A stretch of DNA of 35,068 bases from Patescibacteria group bacterium (GTDB taxonomy: Bacteria > Patescibacteriota > Microgenomatia > UBA1400 > PJMF01): positions 4,723 to 39,790 of the forward strand of contig JAHDXH010000008.1 of NCBI GenBank assembly GCA_023382875.1, in the 5' to 3' direction. The position numbers and the translations under genes were made by a program. Positions within the stretch are counted from its first letter, which is position 1. Each line of letters opens with the position of its first letter. Under the pieces are notes generated by a model. That model worked only from the letters and a program-made list of their open reading frames with translations, was not told the DNA's origin and searched no databases. Positions 13,944-21,961 of this stretch are shown here, one piece after another.

Positions 13944-15356
13944 ATGATCGATTTATTGTCATATCAACATTTTCACTTGATTGGAATCAAGGGTGTGGCC
14001 ATGACTTCATTGGCTCAAATTCTTGTTGATGCTGGCAAAAAGGTGACTGGCACAGATGTGACTCAGGATTTTGTGACCAAGAAAATTTTGGAAAAATTAA
14101 GTATCCAGATTAGTTACGATTTTGCCGCTGATTTTCCCAAAGAAACTGAAGTAGTCATTTACACTGCTGCTCATGGTGGTCCATCTAATCCGATGGTTTT
14201 AAAAACCAAACAAGCTGGATTGGTAGTGATTTCTCATGCTGAGGCTTTGGGATATTTTTTCAATCGCAAGGCAGGAATCGCAGTTTGTGGCGTGGGTGGT
14301 AAATCTACAACTTCTGCCATGATTAGTTATATTTTTGAAAAGACCAAGCCTCAGTCTTTTGCTGTGGGTGTGGGAGACATTGGGGGGTTGGGTAAAACTG
14401 GCCAGTGGTTGGCAGACAGCCAATATTTCGTCGCAGAGGCTGATGAGTATGTAGTTGATCCTAGCGCTCCTGCTCGTGGTGAAAAAATAGTCCCTAGATT
14501 TTCTTTTCTTAATCCTGTCTTAACTGTTTGTACTAACCTTGACTACGATCATCCAGATGTATATAAAGATTTTGACCATACCAAAGAAGTTTATCTTTCG
14601 TTTTTCCATCAGTTGAAAGCTGGCGGCACAATTGTAGTGAATGGTGATGATCGCGACCTATTGGCTTTAGTCAAAAAATCCGGCCAAAGTTTTCTGACTT
14701 TTGGTGAAGGAGAGGGTTCTGATTTGCGTTTGCTGGGTTATGAGGTGAAAGCCGGACAAACTGTTTCTAGAGTTTCATTTGAAAATAAAGAATATGAATT
14801 ATCGCTGATTGTCCCAGGTAAATATAATGTAATGAATGCTTTGGCGGCTTTATTGGCGGTGTCTAAAGCTGGAATTAGTTTTGAAACAGCGATTCAGTCT
14901 TTGGCTAGTTTTTCTTCGACTCGCCGCCGCTTTGAATTTTTAGGTGAGAAAAATGGTGTTAAGTATTACGATGATTACGCTCACCATCCTGACGAAATTT
15001 TGTCTGTTATTGGCGCTTTTAATGATTGGTGTCCAGATAATCATAAAGTTATAGCTTTTCAATCTCATACATTTTCCAGAACCAAAGAATTATTTTTCCA
15101 ATTTGCTGATAGCTTCAGGCATGCAGAAAAGCTGGTGATGATTGATATCTTTCCTTCGGCAAGAGAAAAAATTGATCCAACTATTACCAGTGATTTATTA
15201 TGTGCCGAAATTAATCGTCGCTATCCCAATCTTAAAGCTGAGAATCTCAAGACTAATGAAAATTTAGCTCAGTATTTCAAAGCTTTGCCCAGTGGAACAG
15301 CGGTATTAACAATTGGAGCCGGTGATATCTACGAAGTTCACGACCTTGTACAATAA
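13944..15356 (+). CDS. murC: UDP-N-acetylmuramate-L-alanine ligase (MurC-type)
   Basis: 470 aa, normal length. The N-terminal Rossmann domain has HLIGIKGVAMTSLAQILVD. The ATP loop reads GVGGKSTTSAM where most MurC have GTHGKTTT. EADEY, NLDYDHPDVYKD and FEFLGEKNGVKYYDDYAHHPDEI are clear MurC signatures. It adds L-Ala to UDP-MurNAc. It sits 6 nt after yvcK and 5 nt before murB. Mpl (tripeptide ligase) is a less likely alternative because murC is otherwise absent from the operon. Confidence 0.9.
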   Translation: MIDLLSYQHFHLIGIKGVAMTSLAQILVDAGKKVTGTDVTQDFVTKKILEKLSIQISYDFAADFPKETEVVIYTAAHGGPSNPMVLKTKQAGLVVISHAEALGYFFNRKAGIAVCGVGGKSTTSAMISYIFEKTKPQSFAVGVGDIGGLGKTGQWLADSQYFVAEADEYVVDPSAPARGEKIVPRFSFLNPVLTVCTNLDYDHPDVYKDFDHTKEVYLSFFHQLKAGGTIVVNGDDRDLLALVKKSGQSFLTFGEGEGSDLRLLGYEVKAGQTVSRVSFENKEYELSLIVPGKYNVMNALAALLAVSKAGISFETAIQSLASFSSTRRRFEFLGEKNGVKYYDDYAHHPDEILSVIGAFNDWCPDNHKVIAFQSHTFSRTKELFFQFADSFRHAEKLVMIDIFPSAREKIDPTITSDLLCAEINRRYPNLKAENLKTNENLAQYFKALPSGTAVLTIGAGDIYEVHDLVQ

Positions 15357-15361
15357 TCTTT

Positions 15362-16450
15362 ATGTCAAACTTAGCTGATCAACTTAGATCTCAGTTTCCT
15401 GATTACGAATTCAAACTTGAAGAACCTCTCGCTCGTTATACAACCGTGAAGATTGGTGGACCAGCTGAGGTTTTTTATGAAGCCAAAGATCAAAAAAAAC
15501 TCATAGATTTATTGCAATTTTCTATTGTTAACAAAATTAAAATCACAATGTTGGGTTGGGGAGCTAATGTATTGATTTCTGATAAAGGAATTAGGGGCTT
15601 GGTGATTAAAAACCGAGCTGGTGAGATAAAAATTTTAGACCAAGCTGACAATGTTTTTGTGGCAGATGAAGTGCCGAGTGAGCAGATTATGGCACGATGG
15701 GATGCTGATGGTTCTAAGGGTAGTTTTAAATATGATTTTAGTGACCTCAATTATTCTGAAGCAGGTAAGCCAAGGGTTTTGGTTGAGATCGATGCAGGTG
15801 TTAATTTAAACCAAGCTATTGTCCAATTAATCAATAAAGGCATTACCGGTCTGCAGTGGTTCGCACGTATTCCCTCAACGATTGGTGGGGGTATTTATAA
15901 CAATATTCATGGCGGCACACATTTTATCAGTGAGGTGTTGGAAACAGTGACGGTTTTAAATGAAGAAGGGAAAATTGTCACATTACCTAAGTCTGAACTT
16001 AAATTTGATTATGATCAGTCTAGATTTCATGACACAAAAGAAATTATTTTATCGGCAGTTTTTAATCTTTATCGGGGAGATGCTTTGAAGGCAAAGAATG
16101 TCGTTATTGAGTGGAATAAGAGAAAGGCAGTTCAGCCTAATAATTCACTAGGTTGTACATTTAAAAATATTACTAATGAAGAAAAAGAACGCTTGGGTTA
16201 TCCCACTACTAGCGTTGGCTACTTAGTTGAACATATTTTGAATTTAAAAGGTTACCATATTGGAGACGCTGTAGTTTCCGATGCTCACTGCGCTTTTATT
16301 GAAAATAAAGGTGCGGCAACAGCAGAACAATATTTACAAGTAATAAAAACAATTATTAGCCAAACCAAGTCCAAGACTGGATTAATCATCAAGCCTGAAA
16401 TTTTCTTTTTAGGATTTGAGAAATCTGAGCTGGAAGGTATAGTATCGTAG
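15362..16450 (+). CDS. murB: UDP-N-acetylenolpyruvoylglucosamine reductase
   Basis: 362 aa. The FAD-binding domain has YTTVKIGGPAEVFYEA and GWGANVLISDKGIRGLVI; then IPSTIGGGIYNNIHGG and the substrate domain. The catalytic segment reads NSLGCTFKN: the residue that is the proton-donating Ser in E. coli MurB (GSFFKNP) is Cys265 here. The C-terminal Glu is kept (KPEIFFLG, E346). A stretch at about 86-138 is longer than in common MurB. It reduces the MurA product to UDP-MurNAc. Its stop is followed directly by the murA ATG (1 nt). Confidence 0.93.
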   Translation: MSNLADQLRSQFPDYEFKLEEPLARYTTVKIGGPAEVFYEAKDQKKLIDLLQFSIVNKIKITMLGWGANVLISDKGIRGLVIKNRAGEIKILDQADNVFVADEVPSEQIMARWDADGSKGSFKYDFSDLNYSEAGKPRVLVEIDAGVNLNQAIVQLINKGITGLQWFARIPSTIGGGIYNNIHGGTHFISEVLETVTVLNEEGKIVTLPKSELKFDYDQSRFHDTKEIILSAVFNLYRGDALKAKNVVIEWNKRKAVQPNNSLGCTFKNITNEEKERLGYPTTSVGYLVEHILNLKGYHIGDAVVSDAHCAFIENKGAATAEQYLQVIKTIISQTKSKTGLIIKPEIFFLGFEKSELEGIVS

Positions 16451-16451
16451 T

Positions 16452-17774
16452 ATGTCAAAATTTATCATCACTGGAGGTACGCCTCTGCATGGTTCTGTTA
16501 GAGTTGGTGGAGCAAAGAATGCTTCATATAAATTGATGATTGCTGCTTTGCTTGGTCAAAGCGAATCAAGAATTTTGAATTTTTCACATATTAGCGATGT
16601 TTTATTGGTAGAAAAAATTATTTCCTATCTTGGCGCTAAAGTGAGCTCTGCAGGTGAAAGAGCGATTTTTATCGATCCAAGTACGATGAGTGACTATAAA
16701 ATTGATCCTGCACACGGCGAACAAGGTAGATTTTCTACGATGTTTATTCCTGTGCTGCTTCATCGTTTTGGTAAAGCTGAAGTGCCAGCTCCTGGAGGTG
16801 ACAAAATCGGTAAGCGTTCTCTTGATAGACACTTTGACGGCCTAAAAGCATTGGGAGCTAAAGTTTGGTTTGAAGACGGTATGTACAAGGCTGAAGCAGT
16901 AAAGCTTAAGGGCACAACTTACCGTTTTGAAAAGAACTCTCACACTGGCACCGAAACATTGATTATGGCAGCAGTTTTGGCTGAGGGAAAAACTATTTTG
17001 GAAAATGCAGCAGTTGAGCCAGAAATTGACGATTTAATTGAGTTTTTAAATGAGATGGGTGCGGACATTCGCCGTCGCTCATATCGGGTGATTGAAATTA
17101 ACGGTGTGGCAAAACTGGGTGGAGCCATTCATCGATTGATTCCAGATCGCAATGAATCAGTCAGCTACGCTTGTGCAGCTTTATGCACTAAGGGTGATGT
17201 AATTATTGAAAATGCTCGACACGATCATTTGAAAGCTTTCTTGAATAAATTAGACGAAATCGGCGCCGGCTACGAGGTTGGGTCTTATGGCATTCGTTTT
17301 TACTATAAGGGTCCGATGAGAGGGACTGACATTGTGACTGAAATTGAGCCAGGATTTATGACCGACTGGCAGCCGCTTTGGGCAACTTTAATGACTCAAT
17401 GTGACGGAGAGAGTATTATTCATGAAACTATCATGACCAACCGTTTTCAATACGTCGAAGAACTTCAAAAAATGGGTGTGAAAATTGATATGTTCAATCC
17501 TGAGGTTTCTAATCCTGATAAAGTTTATAACTTCGATCTCAAGGATGATTCACCAGAAAATTTACATGCCATTAAAATCCATGGTCCAGCCAAGCTTAAG
17601 GCTGGTGAGTTTAAAGTCAAAGATTTACGCCATGGTGCTACATTAATTTTGGCTGCAATGACCGCCCAAGGTATTAGTACTATTTATGGTATTGAGCACG
17701 TTGATCGTGGTTATGAAAATCTCGATGGAAGACTGAGATCGATGGGTGCTAAGATAGAGAGAGTTGAGGATTAA
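16452..17774 (+). CDS. murA: UDP-N-acetylglucosamine 1-carboxyvinyltransferase, Cys-to-Asp type
   Basis: 440 aa, first committed step of peptidoglycan synthesis (enolpyruvyl transfer from PEP). K22-N23 in VGGAKNAS, the loop PGGDKIGKRSLDRH, FMTDWQP and the C-terminal KDLRHGATLILAAM with DRGYE are all MurA signatures. The catalytic-loop Cys of E. coli (Cys115 in PGGCAIGAR) is Asp117 here. Cys-to-Asp enzymes, known from Mycobacterium, Chlamydia and Borrelia, work but are insensitive to fosfomycin. Confidence 0.95.
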   Translation: MSKFIITGGTPLHGSVRVGGAKNASYKLMIAALLGQSESRILNFSHISDVLLVEKIISYLGAKVSSAGERAIFIDPSTMSDYKIDPAHGEQGRFSTMFIPVLLHRFGKAEVPAPGGDKIGKRSLDRHFDGLKALGAKVWFEDGMYKAEAVKLKGTTYRFEKNSHTGTETLIMAAVLAEGKTILENAAVEPEIDDLIEFLNEMGADIRRRSYRVIEINGVAKLGGAIHRLIPDRNESVSYACAALCTKGDVIIENARHDHLKAFLNKLDEIGAGYEVGSYGIRFYYKGPMRGTDIVTEIEPGFMTDWQPLWATLMTQCDGESIIHETIMTNRFQYVEELQKMGVKIDMFNPEVSNPDKVYNFDLKDDSPENLHAIKIHGPAKLKAGEFKVKDLRHGATLILAAMTAQGISTIYGIEHVDRGYENLDGRLRSMGAKIERVED

Positions 17775-17780
17775 CATATT

Positions 17781-18827
17781 ATGGCGTCACTCTCACTACT
17801 ACTAGGGTTATTAATTTTTTCTTTTATCATCACTAGTATTTTGATTATTCCGTTTATCAACGTTTTATATACGCTGAAGTTTCAAAGAGCCAATCAAAAA
17901 ACTAGAGATGCTTTTGGTAAATTGACGCCAATTTTTGATAAGTTTCATCAACAAAAAGCCGGTAAGCCGGTAGGTGGTGGATTATTGGTAATTGTAGTAG
18001 TTTCACTTTTGTTTGCTATTATTTTCCCTGTCATCAAATACTTTGGGATTGAAGTAACTAGTTTACATGCCAATTTGCAAGCCAATGTTAATGTGATTTT
18101 CTTTACTTTTTTGTCTTTTGGAATCTTAGGTTTGTATGATGATATTAAGAAATTTTTCCAATTCGAAAAAGAAGGTTTTTTTGGGTTGCGGATGAAACAT
18201 AAGTTAATTTTGCAAATTATTTTGGCCTCAATTGTCTCTTTCATGCTTTATCACAACTTGGGAATTGATTTTGTTCATGTGCCTTTTGTGTCTTACAGTT
18301 TGAAATTAGGTTGGCTGTTTGTTCCTTTTGCCACGTTTGTCATTGTTGCTTTTGCTAATGCAGTCAATATTACAGACGGCTTGGATGGCTTGGCAGCTGG
18401 CAATCTGATGATTAGTTTGTTTGGCTTGTGGTTTTTGTCTGCTTCAATTTTAGATGTGCCATTGTCAATTTTTATTGCTTTGTGGCTGGGATCTTTAATC
18501 TCATTTTTGTACTTCAATGTTTTCCCTGCTCGTATGTTTATGGGTGACGTAGGAGCATTGGCTTTTGGTGCAACTTTGGCGGTCATCGGTTTGCTTTTGG
18601 GTAAGGTTTTGGCTTTGTTAGTTATTGGAGCAGTTTTTGTGTTGGAAATTACTAGTTCTTTTATTCAGTTATCTTCTAAAAAATTCTTAAAAAGAAAGAT
18701 TTTCCCCGCTGCGCCATTTCATTTGACTTTGCAACAAAAGGGTTGGGAAGAACCTAAGATTGTTCAAAGAATTTGGTTGGTGCAAGTAATGCTGACAATT
18801 TTTGGAGTGTGGTTGGCCGTTATTTAA
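17781..18827 (+). CDS. mraY: Phospho-N-acetylmuramoyl-pentapeptide transferase
   Basis: 348 aa with about ten membrane segments. It makes lipid I from undecaprenyl phosphate and UDP-MurNAc-pentapeptide. The catalytic LGLYDDIKK (D120, D121), NAVNITDGLDGL (193-204) and FMGDVGALAFG (D256) motifs are intact. The HHH loop near the end, usually PxHHHFE.KGW, reads PFHLTLQQKGW, keeping only one His (H314). It is the last gene of the murE-yvcK-murC-murB-murA-mraY run (6 nt after murA). Confidence 0.92.
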   Translation: MASLSLLLGLLIFSFIITSILIIPFINVLYTLKFQRANQKTRDAFGKLTPIFDKFHQQKAGKPVGGGLLVIVVVSLLFAIIFPVIKYFGIEVTSLHANLQANVNVIFFTFLSFGILGLYDDIKKFFQFEKEGFFGLRMKHKLILQIILASIVSFMLYHNLGIDFVHVPFVSYSLKLGWLFVPFATFVIVAFANAVNITDGLDGLAAGNLMISLFGLWFLSASILDVPLSIFIALWLGSLISFLYFNVFPARMFMGDVGALAFGATLAVIGLLLGKVLALLVIGAVFVLEITSSFIQLSSKKFLKRKIFPAAPFHLTLQQKGWEEPKIVQRIWLVQVMLTIFGVWLAVI

Positions 18828-18868
18828 TTTAAGTTTCCTGAAAGATTCTCTTTATATATTCCTTTCTA

Positions 18869-18882
18869 TTAGTAATTACTAA
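18869..18882. promoter_or_regulatory. 14-bp palindrome before the secreted-protein gene
   Basis: TTAGTAATTACTAA is a perfect palindrome, 14 nt upstream of the ATG at 18897 and just before the Shine-Dalgarno AAGAAGGG. A TATATT hexamer lies upstream at about 18855. It could be an operator or part of the 5' leader. Confidence 0.35.
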
Positions 18883-18896
18883 AGAAGGGTAATTTA

Positions 18897-19442
18897 ATGA
18901 GAGCAAAACTTAATTTCAAAAAAGTGGCTTTGAGTTTACTGAGCGGGTTGGTGGTGGCTGGTACATCGGCTGGTTTAGCATATGCTTGGTCGAGTGCACA
19001 GGGTAAAGTGAGTGGAATTGGCGTGACAGTTGGTAGCACTGGATTGTTGGTTAATGGTGTCCAAGAGTGGTCAGCAAATGTCAGCTTTAATAATATTTTG
19101 CCCGGTTGGACTTCTGAACCAATTTCAATGACGGTAAAAAATGTCAGTCAGGGAATGAATTTGTCTTTATCTACTAGAGTTCTTTTTACAGGCGCCAACT
19201 TCACTAGTTTAGCCAATACGATGATGATGGCTGTAGAAGAAGCTGGCAGTACTAATACTCCCGATTTTCAAACTCTTAATTGGTGGTCGACTAATGGAAA
19301 AATTTTGACAGGCGGACCGTTGGCTGCAGGTGGTAGCCGTGACTATAAAGTTACTTTTAAATTACCTTCGACAGCAGCTGATGATGTTCAAGGCAAAGAA
19401 GTAGGGTTGAGCGTGCTCCTCACCGGGATTCAGGCTCCCTAA
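18897..19442 (+). CDS. Secreted TasA/camelysin-like beta-sandwich protein
   Basis: 181 aa. A signal peptide is evident (basic MRAKLNFKK, hydrophobic 10-28, AYA before WSSA). The mature part is small, polar and beta-rich: GVTVGSTGLLVNG, then LPGWTSEPISMTVKNVSQGMNL, resembling the LxPGxxxxxxxxVxNxG pattern of TasA/CalY proteins. There is no metalloprotease motif. AAGAAGGG precedes the ATG, so it has a ribosome-binding site. It starts an apparent secreted-protein group with the next gene. The family assignment is tentative; any beta-sandwich surface or pilus-like subunit is possible. Confidence 0.55.
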   Translation: MRAKLNFKKVALSLLSGLVVAGTSAGLAYAWSSAQGKVSGIGVTVGSTGLLVNGVQEWSANVSFNNILPGWTSEPISMTVKNVSQGMNLSLSTRVLFTGANFTSLANTMMMAVEEAGSTNTPDFQTLNWWSTNGKILTGGPLAAGGSRDYKVTFKLPSTAADDVQGKEVGLSVLLTGIQAP

Positions 19443-19455
19443 TTCGTAGGCTAAC

Positions 19456-19479
19456 TGAGGGCAAATCAAACTGCCCTCA
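19456..19479 (+). terminator. Hairpin between the two secreted-protein genes
   Basis: TGAGGGCA pairs with TGCCCTCA (19456-19463 with 19472-19479), 8-nt loop, followed by AATTAG and not a T-run, 9 nt before the next ATG. It may be an mRNA-stabilising or partial termination element rather than a full terminator. Confidence 0.45.
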
Positions 19480-19488
19480 AATTAGCTT

Positions 19489-20184
19489 ATGAACAAGATT
19501 TATTATTTGATAATCTCAGCCATTGTTATTTTTACCGCAGCAACCTCATGGGTGAGGGCGGCTTTTATTCCTCAGGCCAAATTAGAGCAAGTTGTGATTA
19601 AAATTGCCGATTTTGTGCCACCACCGGAAGTAGATTTTTTCTTGACGAAAAAATATTTTTTGCCGATTTTGACTAAGTTTGAATGGAATAAAGTTTTGGA
19701 TTTTGGGGATCAGCAGAGCGAAGTGAAATATCGTCTAAAATTTGACAATGCTATATATGAAACAGCAAATAGTTATTATCAGTTGAACTTATTCGAGTTT
19801 CAGGAGGGGGAACATAAACTATCCATTGAAGCTTGTGATGTGAGTGATAATTGCAGTGCTTGGTCTTTAGAGCGAACAATCATTATTGATAAGTCACCTC
19901 CTCAAATTGATGTTCTAGATCAAAAAAGAAGTGGCGACGGAGTTTATGGATATCTTAAATTAAAGCTCATGGATAATAACGGTTTGAACAACTTCAGTGT
20001 TTCTCCAGTAATTGATGGGAGTGCGTTGAGTTTTTTTGACGAAGGCTATTTTTATGATTTGTGGGGAAGTGATTTTAGAGATGATTTTTGGGTGATTATG
20101 CAATTATTGAATAATCAACTTACAACACATCTGAAAATTTGGGATGACGCAGGAAATATTGCGGAAGAAGAAATAACTTGGTAA
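19489..20184 (+). CDS. Secreted protein with Ig-like domain, unknown function
   Basis: 231 aa. A signal peptide covers about residues 1-24 (IYYLIISAIVIFTAATSWVRA). The body contains EGEHKLSIEACDVSDNCSAWSLERTIIIDKSPPQID, here noted only by its ends: this is the end of an Ig-like or fibronectin-like strand set with the DKSPP linker common in bacterial surface Ig repeats. A second beta-rich part ends with KIWDDAGNIAEEEITW. A single copy of each suggests a small surface protein. It lies 46 nt after the TasA-like gene and is convergent with the sortase-fold gene, whose stop codon is adjacent. Confidence 0.5.
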   Translation: MNKIYYLIISAIVIFTAATSWVRAAFIPQAKLEQVVIKIADFVPPPEVDFFLTKKYFLPILTKFEWNKVLDFGDQQSEVKYRLKFDNAIYETANSYYQLNLFEFQEGEHKLSIEACDVSDNCSAWSLERTIIIDKSPPQIDVLDQKRSGDGVYGYLKLKLMDNNGLNNFSVSPVIDGSALSFFDEGYFYDLWGSDFRDDFWVIMQLLNNQLTTHLKIWDDAGNIAEEEITW

Positions 20185-20769
20185 CTACTTGGCTAACAGT
20201 ACTTGAAGGTTAGTGCCGAGAAAATCAGTAGGTTTGACTAAAATAACTTTAGCATCTTGGTCGTTTTTTAAACTATTAATTTGCTGACTCTTTAGTTCTT
20301 TAAAGTGATAAACGTGGTAAGTATACTGACCCTGATTTTTGGCTAAAATTTTTATTTCCGAACCAAGTGATAAATTAGAAAAATCAAAATCCTGACTTGC
20401 TATAAGTAGCTGGTTTTGATTGTTGGGCCAATTGGGAAAATAGACGATTTCATTGGACCAAGTTGTGGGGATGAGAGTAAATTTATCTTGATTCCCAACA
20501 AAGTAGTTTTTGTTTTGAGAAGTTACTTTCAATTCTTGAGGAACAATTTCTGATGGAGTGGCATTAACTCCGGCGCTACTTATTTGAGGTTGAGAAAAAA
20601 TAACTATGCCCAAACCAAAGCCAATGCCCAACCCCATAGGTAAAAGATAAAAAACTTTTTGAGAAAAAATGAAATCCAGTTTGGTAAAAAACTTAATTAA
20701 ACTAGCAACAGGATTGAACCCAATTTCTAAAACTAAGTCGCCGTTTCTTCTTCTATCTATAGCAAACAT
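20185..20769 (-). CDS. Membrane-anchored sortase-fold protein lacking catalytic residues
   Basis: 194 aa from the ATG at 20769, chosen because a TATAAT (20776-20781) lies 6 nt upstream; longer versions overlap the divergent gene. One transmembrane helix (about 38-60) is followed by a domain that runs like a sortase: NQLLIASQDFDFSNLSLGSE aligns with the sortase AGHxxxxFxxLxxGD region and YTYHVYHFKEL with the next strands. The place of TLxTC reads VILVKP, and that of the following Arg strand TNLQVLLAK. The catalytic His is Gln126, the Cys is missing and the Arg is not kept. It is probably a binding or regulatory relative; its neighbours are secreted proteins. Confidence 0.5.
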   Translation of the reverse strand: MFAIDRRRNGDLVLEIGFNPVASLIKFFTKLDFIFSQKVFYLLPMGLGIGFGLGIVIFSQPQISSAGVNATPSEIVPQELKVTSQNKNYFVGNQDKFTLIPTTWSNEIVYFPNWPNNQNQLLIASQDFDFSNLSLGSEIKILAKNQGQYTYHVYHFKELKSQQINSLKNDQDAKVILVKPTDFLGTNLQVLLAK

Positions 20770-20821
20770 AATCAAATTATAGCATTTTTGCTTGAACAAA
20801 AAATGAGGTAGAATCAAGCTT

Positions 20822-21961
20822 ATGAAAAGCTTAATAACTTTCATGGTAGGTATTTTTTCTGGCTTACTAATAGCTGTAGTCAGCTTTTTTGCCTATCAAG
20901 CAATTCAAGAAAATCTTAATTTAATTTCACCACTAGTGTTGTTCGATAAAAACCAACCCAAAGAATTACCCTTACTTAAATACCGAATAAGTGCACTAGA
21001 TCAGTTTGATTTAGTAGAAAGCGACTTAAGAATAACCAAAAAGGTTAGTGAAAATGAAAACTTTGATAGCTATTTATTTTCTTTTATGACTCAAGGTGGG
21101 TCAATGTCTGGTAAGTTAAATTGGCCTAAAAACTCAGATCATAGCAGAGCAATTGTTATGATCAGGGGTTATGTTCCTCCAGAAATATACCAATCAGGCG
21201 TTGGTACACAAGCAGCTGCAGAAGTGTTTGCCAAAGAGGGTTTTGTTACCTTATCACCAGATTTCTTGGGCTTTGGCGAATCGAGTCCTGATTATGAAGA
21301 CAGTTGGGAGGGTCGGTTTGTCAAACCTGTTCAAGTGATGGAATTAATAAAGAGTTTGGAAAAAACGGATTTGGCCTTGGCAATTTGCCAATATGAAGCT
21401 GTTAGTTCTAATCGGGCTTGCAACAAGCAAAATAACCTACTCAAAATTGGACTTTGGGCACATTCGAATGGCGGTCAGATTGCTTTGACAATGATAGAAG
21501 GTTTTGAAGTAAGTTATCCCACCACTTTGTGGGCGCCGGTGACGGCACCTTTTCCGTACTCAGTTTTATTTTTTACTGATGAAGTTGATGATGAAGGAAA
21601 AGCTAGTCGTAGTTGGGTAAGTATTTTTGAAAAAGACTACGATGTCTTCGATTTTTCTCTTGCTAAACATTTGGATAGGTTGAGAGGGCCATTACAAATT
21701 CATCATGGTACTGCAGATGAAGCAGCTCTTTTTTCGTGGAGTTTGGAGTTTGCTCAAAAACTAGATTTGGAAAATGAAAGACGCAGTCGTCAAATTGCAG
21801 CCAACAAAGTAGCCACTGAAGGTGCGCGAGTGCAAGTTTTTGAACCAATTGAGTATGAGTTATTAAAATACGATGGAGCAGATCATAATATGCGACCAAG
21901 TTGGTCGGCAGTGGTCGCTCGAGATCTCCTCTTTTTCAAAAAACACTTGGGCGAAAACTAA
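20822..21961 (+). CDS. Membrane-anchored alpha/beta hydrolase
   Basis: 379 aa with an N-terminal signal anchor (about 4-27). The hydrolase core shows RGYVPPE after a beta strand, PDFLGFGESS, the nucleophile elbow GLWAHSNGGQIAL (Ser in GxSxG-like HSNGG), the acid in HHGTADEAAL and the His in GADHNM, so the Ser-Asp-His triad is complete. It resembles prolyl-oligopeptidase/acyl-esterase-type hydrolases on the outer face of the membrane; the substrate is unknown. A -10 TAGAAT lies 7 nt before the ATG. Its stop overlaps the stop of the convergent rmuC gene. Confidence 0.75.
   Translation: MKSLITFMVGIFSGLLIAVVSFFAYQAIQENLNLISPLVLFDKNQPKELPLLKYRISALDQFDLVESDLRITKKVSENENFDSYLFSFMTQGGSMSGKLNWPKNSDHSRAIVMIRGYVPPEIYQSGVGTQAAAEVFAKEGFVTLSPDFLGFGESSPDYEDSWEGRFVKPVQVMELIKSLEKTDLALAICQYEAVSSNRACNKQNNLLKIGLWAHSNGGQIALTMIEGFEVSYPTTLWAPVTAPFPYSVLFFTDEVDDEGKASRSWVSIFEKDYDVFDFSLAKHLDRLRGPLQIHHGTADEAALFSWSLEFAQKLDLENERRSRQIAANKVATEGARVQVFEPIEYELLKYDGADHNMRPSWSAVVARDLLFFKKHLGEN

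Noticed and set aside
18293-18586. Antisense frame within mraY
   Set aside because: Its translation is a Lys/Ala/Thr-rich shadow of membrane-helix codons; no start signals.
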